DNA from: Persicobacter diffluens
Lineage (GTDB): Bacteria > Bacteroidota > Bacteroidia > Cytophagales > Cyclobacteriaceae
Length of the DNA: 64,000 nucleotides
Assembly: GCF_036244895.1 (NCBI RefSeq)
Contig: NZ_BQKE01000001.1
Coordinates: forward strand, 2,480,001 to 2,544,000
Direction: 5' to 3'
The position numbers were made by a program, and so were the translations under genes. Below are positions 56,633 to 64,000 of this stretch, piece after piece. Position 1 is the stretch's first letter. Every line of letters begins with the position of its first letter. The notes under the pieces are model-generated. The model had not been told where the DNA came from and did not search any database. It saw nothing but the letters and a program-made list of their open reading frames with translations.

Positions 56633-57939
56633 AATTTTGGATTTTGAAAAATTGTAGTATTAACCCCTAATTTAATCTTTACCATTACTACCAAAATACT
56701 ATTCCAAGCAACTAAACTTAAGGATGTAGCGACAGCGGCCCCAATTGCGCCCCAAAAAGGGATTAATAAAAAATTTAGTGTAAAATTTATAATCACAGAT
56801 AAAACCATTCCATAAGCAGCTAAATTTTGGTTATTAGTCATATTCAAAACTAAACCAGACGAACCCATTAAACAACTGAATAAATGCCCGAACATTAAAA
56901 TAATCAATGGGACATATGATTCCACATATTCGATCCCATAGCTTCTTGATATAATATATTCACCACCAAAAAAGAACGTAATAAAGAATGGCAAAGCCAT
57001 CGAACTTGCAAATAATACCGATCTGAATAATAATATTTTTAGTTCTGAGTACTTATTTACCGTATACAATTCAGCTATTTTTGGAGCCAATACTGTAGCA
57101 TTGATTGATAAGAAAAACGTCATAAGCGTTCCAAGTTTACTAGCTACTTCATAAAATGCTACTTCTGAATTTTCTCTTAACCCCCCTAGCATTAAGGTAT
57201 CCAGTTTACTATTTAAAAAAAAGGCACTTCCACTTATTAAAAAAGGCAACGCTTTTCCTAGCCATACTTTCGTATCATATATTACCTTAGAACTATTAAT
57301 TCTTAATTTACAAAACTCATAGAAAGCATAAACTAAAGCTACACTTGAAGCCATAAGATTTAACAATAATGCACTTTCCACATTCAAACCTCCCAAAGCC
57401 CCAATAATGACCACTACGATAAATAATAAGCCTGGCTTTATTATAAAAATTGGAAGTTGACTCAGGAGAATACGATCATACCCCCTTAAAAAGGACGCCA
57501 AAATATTGGTAATTGAAATAATGACTGAAAGCAATAAAACATAGAAAGCAAATGTATTATCAAACTTCCCATATTCAAAAACAAAAAAAAGAATCAGAAA
57601 AAAAATCAATGAAATAGTTAAACTTAAACCAAATGCAAAAAAAATGAAACCCTGAATTTTTTCTATTTCATTTTTAACCCGATACTCAGAAGTATACTTA
57701 ACTATTAAATTTGGCAACCCTGCTGAAATAGGCAAAGAAATTAAAGTAATTACGTTAACTAAATAATTATATTCACCAAAATCATCAACACTTAGTGATC
57801 TAGCAAAAAAAACACTAACAAAAAAACTAAGAAAAACTGTAATCACCTTGACCATGGTAGTCCCTAAAAGAGATTTTACCAGAGGAATAGAAATTATTTT
57901 TTTTAATTTATCCCCTTCTCTGAAAACTGAATCCCTCAT
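56626..57939 (-). CDS. Oligosaccharide flippase (Wzx-like)
   Basis: 437 residues, about 12-14 membrane helices, polysaccharide biosynthesis/MOP superfamily. The start SLLGTTMVKVITVFLSFFVS...FARSLSVDDFGEYNYLVNV is a characteristic first two helices of Wzx/RfbX proteins. It moves the finished undecaprenyl-linked repeat unit to the periplasmic face for the Wzy-like polymerase. AT-rich like its neighbours. 60 bp downstream of wecC. Confidence 0.88.
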   Translation of the reverse strand: MRDSVFREGDKLKKIISIPLVKSLLGTTMVKVITVFLSFFVSVFFARSLSVDDFGEYNYLVNVITLISLPISAGLPNLIVKYTSEYRVKNEIEKIQGFIFFAFGLSLTISLIFFLILFFVFEYGKFDNTFAFYVLLLSVIISITNILASFLRGYDRILLSQLPIFIIKPGLLFIVVVIIGALGGLNVESALLLNLMASSVALVYAFYEFCKLRINSSKVIYDTKVWLGKALPFLISGSAFFLNSKLDTLMLGGLRENSEVAFYEVASKLGTLMTFFLSINATVLAPKIAELYTVNKYSELKILLFRSVLFASSMALPFFITFFFGGEYIISRSYGIEYVESYVPLIILMFGHLFSCLMGSSGLVLNMTNNQNLAAYGMVLSVIINFTLNFLLIPFWGAIGAAVATSLSLVAWNSILVVMVKIKLGVNTTIFQNPKLC

Positions 57940-57999
57940 TACTCCTAACTATTGTTAAACCAACAATTAATTTACACAAAGCCATTTTAATAAAAATAA

Positions 58000-59205
58000 T
58001 CACACTCCACAAAAATCTAAAACCACCCCACTCTTTTTAAAACTAAGGTTTTTAAACTCCTTATGCGCCACTAAAAACGCTACAATATCAGCCTTCTCTA
58101 CCGCTTCTTGATAATCCGTTAGCTTAAATACATTATGCTCCGAGACATTCGGTTCCACGATATAATGCTCTTCATTATTGGCATCCTGCAAAACCTTTTG
58201 CGCAATATACTTCGCAGGAGATTCTCTTAAATCATCAATATCTGGTTTGAAAGCTAAGCCCATCAAGGCCACGGAAGGCTTCCGTCCATGCTTCAGTTCA
58301 AATTCCAACTTGGCATTTTTGATTTTCTCGGCACACCAGAAAGCCTTATAATTATTGATTTCACGGGCTTTACCAATAATCTGAGATTCCATCGGATAAT
58401 CCGCCACAATAAAATAAGGATCAACCGCAATACAGTGCCCCCCTACTCCACAGCCAGGCTGTAGGATATTCACTCGAGGATGCTTATTCGCCAAATTGAT
58501 CAATTCTCGGACATTGATATCCGCTTTATCACAGATTAAGGACAGTTCATTGGCAAAGGCAATTTGTACATCTCGCGAAGAATTTTCAACCAATTTACAC
58601 ATCTCTGCCGTACGGGCATTGGTTTTATGCAACTCTCCATCCACGAATCGCGCATAGAAATTCACTGCAGCTTCCGTGGATGCCGCATCAATTCCTCCAA
58701 TCACCCGGTCATTATTCACCAGCTCAAACATCACATTTCCAGGCAATACGCGTTCCGGGCAATAAGCAATATGAATTTTACCCTCCAATTCCGGCCGTGC
58801 CGCAAAAATCAGCTTAGCCATCTTTTCTGTCGTACCAATGGGGGAAGTGGACTCAATGATATACAAGTCCCCTTCTTTCAATAATGGTAAAACTCCTTTT
58901 GTGGCTGCTTCTACAAAAGAAATATCTGGTTCATTTTGCCCTTTGAAAGGAGTCGGCACCACAATCAGATAGGCATTAGCTTCTTCCGCCTTTAAGGCTG
59001 CTTTCAACGTTCCTTCCGCAACAGCGGTTTCAACGATAGCATCTAATTCCGGCTCTACGATGTGAATGAGGCCTTTATTGATGGTTTCTACTACTTTGGG
59101 ATTAACATCGACCCCTAAAACTTTTACGCCTTTTAGGGCGATTAGCGCGGAGGTAGGCAATCCGATATAGCCCAACCCAACCGTTACGACTTCTGGCTTA
59201 AACAT
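58000..59205 (-). CDS. wecC: UDP-N-acetyl-D-mannosamine dehydrogenase
   Basis: 401 residues. Two-step NAD-dependent oxidation of UDP-ManNAc to UDP-ManNAcA. N-terminal VVTVGLGYIGLPTSALIALKG, LIVVPTPFKG, the catalytic block LVENSSRDVQIAFANELSLI and the nucleophile region QPGCGVGGHCIAVDPYF with the active-site Cys near residue 257. C-terminal UDP-binding domain VALMGLAFKPDIDDLRESPA. The companion wecB is at 59896, separated only by the four-helix-bundle cassette. Confidence 0.94.
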   Translation of the reverse strand: MFKPEVVTVGLGYIGLPTSALIALKGVKVLGVDVNPKVVETINKGLIHIVEPELDAIVETAVAEGTLKAALKAEEANAYLIVVPTPFKGQNEPDISFVEAATKGVLPLLKEGDLYIIESTSPIGTTEKMAKLIFAARPELEGKIHIAYCPERVLPGNVMFELVNNDRVIGGIDAASTEAAVNFYARFVDGELHKTNARTAEMCKLVENSSRDVQIAFANELSLICDKADINVRELINLANKHPRVNILQPGCGVGGHCIAVDPYFIVADYPMESQIIGKAREINNYKAFWCAEKIKNAKLEFELKHGRKPSVALMGLAFKPDIDDLRESPAKYIAQKVLQDANNEEHYIVEPNVSEHNVFKLTDYQEAVEKADIVAFLVAHKEFKNLSFKKSGVVLDFCGV

Positions 59206-59240
59206 GAAATATTGTTAGTTTTTTATTTAAAATTCGGAAA

Positions 59241-59355
59241 TGGGATGTGAGATGATGATGTGAGATGTGAGATGTTAGATGTGAGATGTGAGATGTTAGA
59301 TGTTAGATGTTAGATGTGGGATGTGGGATGTGGGATGTGGGATGTATGATGTGGG
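59241..59355 (+). repeat. GATGTGA-type microsatellite, left of the four-helix-bundle gene
   Basis: About 14 tandem copies of a 7-8-bp unit (GATGTGA, variants GATGTTA and GATGTGG) on the plus strand. The reverse-complementary repeat is on the other side of the gene. Confidence 0.85.
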
Positions 59356-59712
59356 TTATTTATTCATTTTTAGTTTCTTGATGGTGACTACTAAAATACT
59401 GATGAGTTCATTGCATTCTTGTTTTGCGCTTGCAAGAACATCAGTATTCGAGGATAACGCTGCTTTTTCGATAATTTTAAGGGACACCATCGTTTCTCTT
59501 AACTCTTTTAGCGCTATTGATAGTTTATGGATATAATCTTTGCGGGATTCCGCCGCTCTTGCTTCTCCATAGTTTAATGCTGGAGAGGTAGCGGATCGAA
59601 TCATTTGTTTGGCTAACACCTCAGCAGCAAAATCATGCTTCAACGTTCTCACCAGCTGAAAAATCACCACAGAAAAATCCACTAAGCGATCCTCCATCAT
59701 TTGTTGATTCAT
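59356..59712 (-). CDS. Four-helix-bundle protein (S23/IVP family)
   Basis: 118 residues, all helical, with the family signature VIFQLVRTLKHDFAAEVLAKQMIRSATSPALNYGEARAAESRKDYIHKLSIALKELRETMVSLKII (quoted here only as landmarks: QMIRSATSP, NYGEARAAES, ALKELRET). TIGR02436-type proteins are found inside 23S rRNA intervening sequences and as stand-alone genes in Bacteroidota polysaccharide loci; their role is unknown. The gene is flanked by inverted microsatellites and sits between wecC and wecB, whose reading frames are intact. It looks like a cassette inserted without harm. Confidence 0.9.
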   Translation of the reverse strand: MNQQMMEDRLVDFSVVIFQLVRTLKHDFAAEVLAKQMIRSATSPALNYGEARAAESRKDYIHKLSIALKELRETMVSLKIIEKAALSSNTDVLASAKQECNELISILVVTIKKLKMNK

Positions 59713-59783
59713 AACATTGAATTTGGTTCAATTACAAATTACCACCAACAACCTTAATCAACCAACAAGCTTTTTCCACGATC

Positions 59784-59898
59784 TTACATCATAAATTTCA
59801 CCTCAAACACCACACATCTTACATCAGTCTTCACACATTAAACATCAGACATCGTACATTTCACATCACACATCACACATCATACATCACACATCTTA
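59784..59898 (-). repeat. GATGTGA-type microsatellite, right of the four-helix-bundle gene (inverted)
   Basis: On the plus strand a run of CATCACACAT/CATCTTACAT-like units, i.e. the left-hand array in reverse complement. The array ends inside the last codons of wecB (stop at 59896). Confidence 0.8.
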
Positions 59899-61014
59899 CA
59901 GCTCTCTCATAAACTCCACCACCCGCTCACACGCCTTCCCATCTCCATAGGGATTATGCAACATGCTCATTTGCTCATAACGCTTAGAGTTATTGATCAG
60001 ATCCAATGCTTCGAACTGAATCTTTTCTTTATCAGTTCCCACTAAAATAACGGTACCAGCTTCTACCGCTTCCGGACGCTCAGTAGTATCCCGCATCACC
60101 AGCACCGGCTTTCCTAGGGATGGTGCCTCTTCCTGCACCCCACCACTATCGGTAATGATCAATTTGGCTTTATCCATTAGCCACACAAAGGCAGGATAAG
60201 AAAGCGGATCGATTAAATGCACATTGGGTAATTCTCCCAGCAATTTATAAACCGGCTTCTGTACATTCGGATTCAAATGCACTGGGTAGATGATTTCGGC
60301 ATCTGACTGCTCACTGATTTTGCGCAATGCTTCGCAGATATTTAAAAAGCCCTGTCCGTGATTTTCCCGGCGGTGACCCGTGACGAGAATAATCTCCTTA
60401 TCAAAATTGACTTTGGCTTTTACCGACTCTATCTCATGGTGCCCTTCTAATTGGTTCGCTCTTTCCACACTTTCCAAAAGCGCGTCAATCACCGTATTCC
60501 CCGTCACCAAAATGCTTTCTGCCGGCACATTTTCCTGCAAAAGATTTTGCTGGGATTTGGTGGTAGGAGCAAAGTGATAATCTGCTATGCGGCCGGTAAC
60601 CTGACGGTTAATTTCTTCCGGGAAAGGAGCCCGCTTATTGAAAGTACGCAATCCTGCTTCAATATGGCAAACTTTTGCTCCGCTATAAAAACCGGCAATA
60701 CTAGTGGCCATTGTTGTGGTGGTATCTCCATGCACAAAGACATAATCAGGCTGAAAATCTTCCAGGACCGGCTTCATACCTGTTACAATATCCGCCGTCA
60801 GTGAATACAGGTTTTGATTCGGCTTCATTAAGTCCAAATCAAAATCTGCCTGAATATCAAAAAAGGCCAGCACCTGGTCCAGCATTTCTCTGTGCTGAGC
60901 AGTAACACAAACCTTCGTTTGAAAATTATGCGTATCTTTCTGGAAAGCCTTTACCAAAGGCGCCATTTTGATCGCCTCAGGGCGAGTTCCAAAAACAAGT
61001 AATATTTTTTTCAC
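59896..61014 (-). CDS. wecB: UDP-N-acetylglucosamine 2-epimerase (non-hydrolysing)
   Basis: 372 residues. Interconverts UDP-GlcNAc and UDP-ManNAc. Family blocks: ILLVFGTRPEAIKMAPLVKA, VTAQHREMLDQVLAFFDI, HIEAGLRTFNKRAPFPEEINR, VTGHRRENHGQGF and ITDSGGVQEEAPSLGKPVLVMRDTTERPEAVEAGT. Close to the standard 370-residue length. Only 4 bp from the upstream epimerase gene, so they share a transcript. With wecC it provides UDP-ManNAcA. Confidence 0.95.
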   Translation of the reverse strand: MKKILLVFGTRPEAIKMAPLVKAFQKDTHNFQTKVCVTAQHREMLDQVLAFFDIQADFDLDLMKPNQNLYSLTADIVTGMKPVLEDFQPDYVFVHGDTTTTMATSIAGFYSGAKVCHIEAGLRTFNKRAPFPEEINRQVTGRIADYHFAPTTKSQQNLLQENVPAESILVTGNTVIDALLESVERANQLEGHHEIESVKAKVNFDKEIILVTGHRRENHGQGFLNICEALRKISEQSDAEIIYPVHLNPNVQKPVYKLLGELPNVHLIDPLSYPAFVWLMDKAKLIITDSGGVQEEAPSLGKPVLVMRDTTERPEAVEAGTVILVGTDKEKIQFEALDLINNSKRYEQMSMLHNPYGDGKACERVVEFMREL

Positions 61015-61018
61015 CTTA

Positions 61019-62008
61019 TTAGTTTTTCAGATTATTATAATACCATTCAGTAGCTTCCCTCATTCCTAATGCCACATCGTGAGACGGCTCATATCCCAAA
61101 AATTCTTTGGCCTTAGAGATATCCGCTAAAGAGTGTTTCACATCACCAGCCCGCTCCGGCCCATAAATCACCTTTACCTCATTAATTTTTGGGTCGAATT
61201 GAGAGAGGTTCTTTTTCAAAATATCAATCAACTCATTCAAGGAAGTATTCTCTCCCTGAGCCGTATTAAACACCTGGTTTACCCCAGCAGCATTCTCTGT
61301 AGTAGCTGCCAATTGGTTCATCTGCACCACATTTTCAATATAGGTGAAGTCACGGGAGTGGGTCCCGTCTCCATTGATCACGGGTGATTCGTGATTAATC
61401 AAGGCTTTAACAAATTTTGGAATCACGGCTGCATAAGCTCCATCCGGATCCTGGCGTCTACCGAAAACATTAAAATAACGCAGGCCAATTAACTCCAAAC
61501 CATAGGTTTTAGCAAAAACATCGGCATATAATTCATTCACATATTTGGTCACCGCATAAGGGGATAATGGTTTGCCTATCTTATCCTCCACTTTGGGTAA
61601 GCCCGGATGGTCCCCATAGGTAGAGGAGGAGGCCGCATAGACCATTCGCTTCACACCACAATCACGAGCAGCCACCAGCATATTCAAAAAGCCTGAGACA
61701 TTGACCTCATTGGAAGTAATAGGGTCATTAATAGAACGCGGCACAGAACCCAAAGCAGCCTGATGTAAAATATAATCAACACCTTCTGCAGCCTGCTTAC
61801 AAACTTCCAAATTCCGTATATCTCCTTCGATCAGGGTGAAATTCGGATGATCCATAAATGGGGTAATATTTTCCCGCTTTCCGGTGGCAAAATTATCCAA
61901 CACGATTACCTGATTCCCCTGTGGTAAAAGCGCTTCTACCAAATTGGAGCCAATAAAACCAGCTCCACCAGTCACCAATACTTTGGCGTTTTCTATTATT
62001 CTTTTCAT
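61019..62008 (-). CDS. UDP-GlcNAc C4-epimerase (WbpP/TviC-like)
   Basis: 329 residues, extended SDR. VLVTGGAGFIGSNLVEALL, DNFATGKRENI, HQAALGSVPRSINDP, the SSSTYGDHPGLPK segment and YAVTKYVNELY (YxxxK at about 148-152), then the characteristic LRYFNVFGRRQDPDGAYAAVIPKF. This combination marks WbpP/TviC-like UDP-N-acetyl-sugar 4-epimerases. The dehydrogenase-like gene beyond the GIY-YIG cassette (63080 onward) fits WbpO/TviB, so both together should make UDP-GalNAcA. Operon with wecB. Confidence 0.88.
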   Translation of the reverse strand: MKRIIENAKVLVTGGAGFIGSNLVEALLPQGNQVIVLDNFATGKRENITPFMDHPNFTLIEGDIRNLEVCKQAAEGVDYILHQAALGSVPRSINDPITSNEVNVSGFLNMLVAARDCGVKRMVYAASSSTYGDHPGLPKVEDKIGKPLSPYAVTKYVNELYADVFAKTYGLELIGLRYFNVFGRRQDPDGAYAAVIPKFVKALINHESPVINGDGTHSRDFTYIENVVQMNQLAATTENAAGVNQVFNTAQGENTSLNELIDILKKNLSQFDPKINEVKVIYGPERAGDVKHSLADISKAKEFLGYEPSHDVALGMREATEWYYNNLKN

Positions 62009-62033
62009 TAATGTTTTTGTTTCAATATTGTTG

Positions 62034-62398
62034 GCTTCGATACGCTGCGCTACTCAGCCACCGTACGTGCTAATCTCATCTTGACTTCGATGATTACTGA
62101 GCCTGTCGAAGTTAGGTTGCTGAGCTTGTCGAAGCACGCTACTCAGCCCCCTTTTCCTAAGTAAAAATAGTTCCCACAACAACCGAACCGGTGGTTGAGT
62201 ACGAGCTTGCGAGTGTATCGAAACCACATCGATGAGCTACTGAGCACGCTCGATATATATTGCCTTCGATACGCTGCGCTACTCAGGCTACATTACAATT
62301 AAATTTGGCAAAGCTGGTTATTCAGCTTGTCGAAGTAATACTTGCCATAACCACCGAACCGGTGGGTGAGTACCAGCTTGCTCACTTATCGAAACCAC
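62034..62398 (+). repeat. ~135-bp direct repeats left of the GIY-YIG gene (two units)
   Basis: Units at 62034-62227 (longer, with an extra CTTCGACAAGCTCAG-like stretch) and 62262-62398. Each begins CTTCGATACGCTGCGCTACT and ends CCGAACCGGTGG...TATCGAAACCAC, with an internal hairpin (ACGAGC/GCTCGT-like). Confidence 0.8.
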
Positions 62399-62474
62399 AC
62401 TACCTCAGAAGTAAAATAACTTTCTATTGCATTACCGTATCAATTATATACCACCCACCCAAATATTAACCGTT

Positions 62475-62765
62475 ATGCCTGGCTATATGTATATCCTTCA
62501 ATGTGCCGATAAGAGTTATTACACTGGCAGCACAAAAGATTTAAACTTAAGACTCCAACAACACCAACTGGGTGAAGGGGCTAACCATACCAGAAGAAGA
62601 CTTCCAGTTAAGTTGGTATACTATGAAGTTTATCAACGGATTGAAACTGCATTTCACCGTGAGAAACAAGTTCAGGGATGGAGTCGCAAGAAAAAAGAGG
62701 CGCTAATAAAGGGTCAATTTGGCGAATTACCTGCTTTAGCGAAAAAGGTTTTTAGAAAAGCTTGA
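62475..62765 (+). CDS. GIY-YIG nuclease-fold protein (UPF0213/YhbQ-like)
   Basis: 96 residues from ATG 62475 (MPGYMYILQCADKSYYTGST). An upstream in-frame start at 62427 adds 16 unlikely residues. GIY-YIG elements: YMYILQC and YYTGST with the tyrosines, Arg26 in DLNLRLQQH, and the acidic residue in RIETAFHREKQVQGWSRKKK. Known: members are single-domain endonuclease-like proteins of uncertain role, frequently found as lone genes in Bacteroidota. It is transcribed against the operon and enclosed by direct repeats of a ~135-bp unit, two on each side. Confidence 0.88.
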   Translation: MPGYMYILQCADKSYYTGSTKDLNLRLQQHQLGEGANHTRRRLPVKLVYYEVYQRIETAFHREKQVQGWSRKKKEALIKGQFGELPALAKKVFRKA

Positions 62766-62783
62766 GGTGTGGCTTCGATGGGT

Positions 62784-63075
62784 TGCCTTCGGTACGCTTT
62801 GCTACTCAGGCAACCCTACAATTCATTTTAGCAAAGTTACTGAGCCTGGCGTAGCAAAACTTACCACACCTACCGAACCGGTGGTTGAGTACGAGCTCGC
62901 TCGTGTATCGAAACCACACGCATGCCGGCGAATATCTCCTTTGCCTTCGATATGCTTTGCTACTCAGGCAACCCTACAATTCATTTTAGCAAAGTTACTG
63001 AGCCTGGAGTAGTAAAACTTACCACAACAACCGAACCGGTGGTTGAGTACGAGCTTGCTCGTGTATCGAAACCAC
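62784..63075 (+). repeat. ~135-bp direct repeats right of the GIY-YIG gene (two units)
   Basis: Units at 62784-62918 and 62942-63075, nearly identical to each other (CTTTGCTACTCAGGCAACCC, TTTAGCAAAGTTACTGAGCC, CCGAACCGGTGGTTGAGTAC) and in the same orientation as the left units. Confidence 0.85.
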
Positions 63076-63079
63076 CCTA

Positions 63080-64000
63080 TTACAAGCGCTTATTCACCTC
63101 TTTTTCCGGCAAAATACCTTTCACATCATATACCAATCCATTAGCTTTTTTGTATTGGGACAGATCTAATGTCAAAAATTCTTTATGGGCTACTGCCAAA
63201 ACAATCACCTCATATTGTTCTAAAGCTGCTTCAGCCTTTAACTCAATCCCAAACTCTACTCCTACTTCCTGACCATCTGCCCATGGATCATAAACATCCA
63301 CTTCCATACCATAGCTCAAAAGCTCATGGTAAATATCAATGGCACGCGTATTACGAATATCCGGGCAATTCTCTTTAAAGGTTAAGCCCAACATTAAGGC
63401 TTTGGCCTTGCGTACAGGCTGATCATTTTTAATCATCATCTTGACGATCTCAGAAGCGACATACTGCCCCATACCATCGTTCAAACGACGGCCTGCTAAG
63501 ATGATTTCAGGATGATAACCCACCTCTTGTGCCTTTTGTGCCAAATAGTATGGATCAACACCAATACAATGTCCTCCTACTAGCCCTGGTTTGAATGGCA
63601 AAAAGTTCCATTTAGTTCCCGCGGCCTCTAAAACAGCTGCGGTATCAATCTCCATTAAATTGAAAATTTTCGCCAGTTCATTAACAAAGGCAATATTGAT
63701 ATCACGCTGGCTATTTTCAATCACCTTGGCCGCTTCAGCAACTCTGATAGTTGGTGCCAAATGCGTTCCTGCAACTATGACGCTTTTATATAAGGCATCC
63801 ACCTTTTCTGCTACCGCTGGGGTAGATCCGGAAGTCACCTTTAAAATCTTAGTTACGGTATGTTCCTTATCCCCTGGATTAATACGCTCTGGGGAATAGC
63901 CCACAAAGAAATCCTTATTGAATGTCATACCTGATACCTGCTCGAGTACCGGCACGCAATCCTCTTCTGTCGCTCCAGGATATACTGTAGATTCGTAAAT
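63080..64000 (-). CDS. UDP-N-acetylgalactosamine dehydrogenase (WbpO/TviB-like), 5' end outside window
   Basis: The C-terminal ~306 residues are visible; the frame is open to the window edge (IYESTVYPGATEEDCVPV continues upstream). UDP-sugar dehydrogenase: VGYSPERINPGD, KVIENSQRDINIAFVNELAKI, the nucleophile in FKPGLVGGHCIGVDPYYLA and the C-terminal LGLTFKENCPDIRNTRAID. These match WbpO/TviB rather than WecC. With the WbpP-like epimerase it gives UDP-GalNAcA. Only 4 bp separate its stop from the last cassette repeat. Confidence 0.9.
   Translation of the reverse strand: MYESTVYPGATEEDCVPVLEQVSGMTFNKDFFVGYSPERINPGDKEHTVTKILKVTSGSTPAVAEKVDALYKSVIVAGTHLAPTIRVAEAAKVIENSQRDINIAFVNELAKIFNLMEIDTAAVLEAAGTKWNFLPFKPGLVGGHCIGVDPYYLAQKAQEVGYHPEIILAGRRLNDGMGQYVASEIVKMMIKNDQPVRKAKALMLGLTFKENCPDIRNTRAIDIYHELLSYGMEVDVYDPWADGQEVGVEFGIELKAEAALEQYEVIVLAVAHKEFLTLDLSQYKKANGLVYDVKGILPEKEVNKRL

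Noticed and set aside
48232..61014. Second epimerase as a mere duplicate of wecB
   Set aside because: The two proteins (48232-49347 and 59896-61014) differ clearly in sequence and gene setting and fit two different pathways.

Overview
The window reads as a chromosomal segment of a Bacteroidota bacterium, most likely of the Cytophagales type. The evidence is DUF5686/CarboxypepD_reg and PorT-like outer-membrane proteins, Wzi/RemB-like barrel, exosortase of the Bacteroidota kind, near-absence of Shine-Dalgarno sites, and promoter-like TAnnTTTG boxes. I cannot name the genus. No rRNA or tRNA gene is visible.

Region 1 (1-37.8 kb) is a housekeeping region with loosely packed genes: two Cache-domain sensors, an SF1 helicase, AcpH-like phosphodiesterase, a frameshifted AAA-ATPase-like/PD-(D/E)XK gene, a ClC channel, nitroreductase, DUF5686 barrel, methyltransferase, class III aminotransferase, pyruvate kinase, thymidylate synthase, a secreted peroxiredoxin, TPR lipoprotein, histidine phosphatase, FabH, GyrB, Ppk1 and a DUF6359-like lipoprotein. 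The wide gaps are filled with repeats. Family A is a ~223-bp MITE-like element with ~19-bp inverted ends, with about 13 full or partial copies. Family B is a ~405-417-bp element with terminal inverted repeats and covarying hairpins, found twice, both times nested inside an A copy. Family C is a 162-bp element, found once, also nested in an A copy with a TA duplication.

Two long hairpin arrays stand out. R1 (31.7-33.06 kb, between convergent gyrB and ppk) repeats a ~195-bp unit that contains the last codons and the stop of ppk followed by stem-loops. R2 (40.26-41.65 kb, between gmd and the wzi-like gene) has eight ~165-200-bp units. The two arrays share the arm CTGGTCTTAG although otherwise unlike each other.

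Region 2 (37.8-64 kb) is an exopolysaccharide/capsule locus, almost all on the minus strand: GDP-L-fucose synthesis (gmd, fcl), a Wzi-like barrel, a WecA-like initiating transferase, an exosortase with a partner membrane protein, an FnlA/FnlC/RmlD-like set plus WbuB-like transferase for an L-FucNAc or L-QuiNAc type sugar, four further transferases/modifiers, a Wzy-like polymerase, a sulfotransferase, a Wzx-like flippase, WecB/WecC (UDP-ManNAcA) and WbpP/WbpO-like enzymes (UDP-GalNAcA). Many of these genes overlap and form one Wzx/Wzy-type operon. Two single-gene cassettes sit between operon genes without breaking them: a four-helix-bundle protein flanked by inverted GATGTGA microsatellites, and a GIY-YIG nuclease flanked on both sides by ~135-bp direct repeats. 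These cassettes, together with the R1/R2 arrays and the nested A/B/C elements, are the parts most likely to be undescribed.
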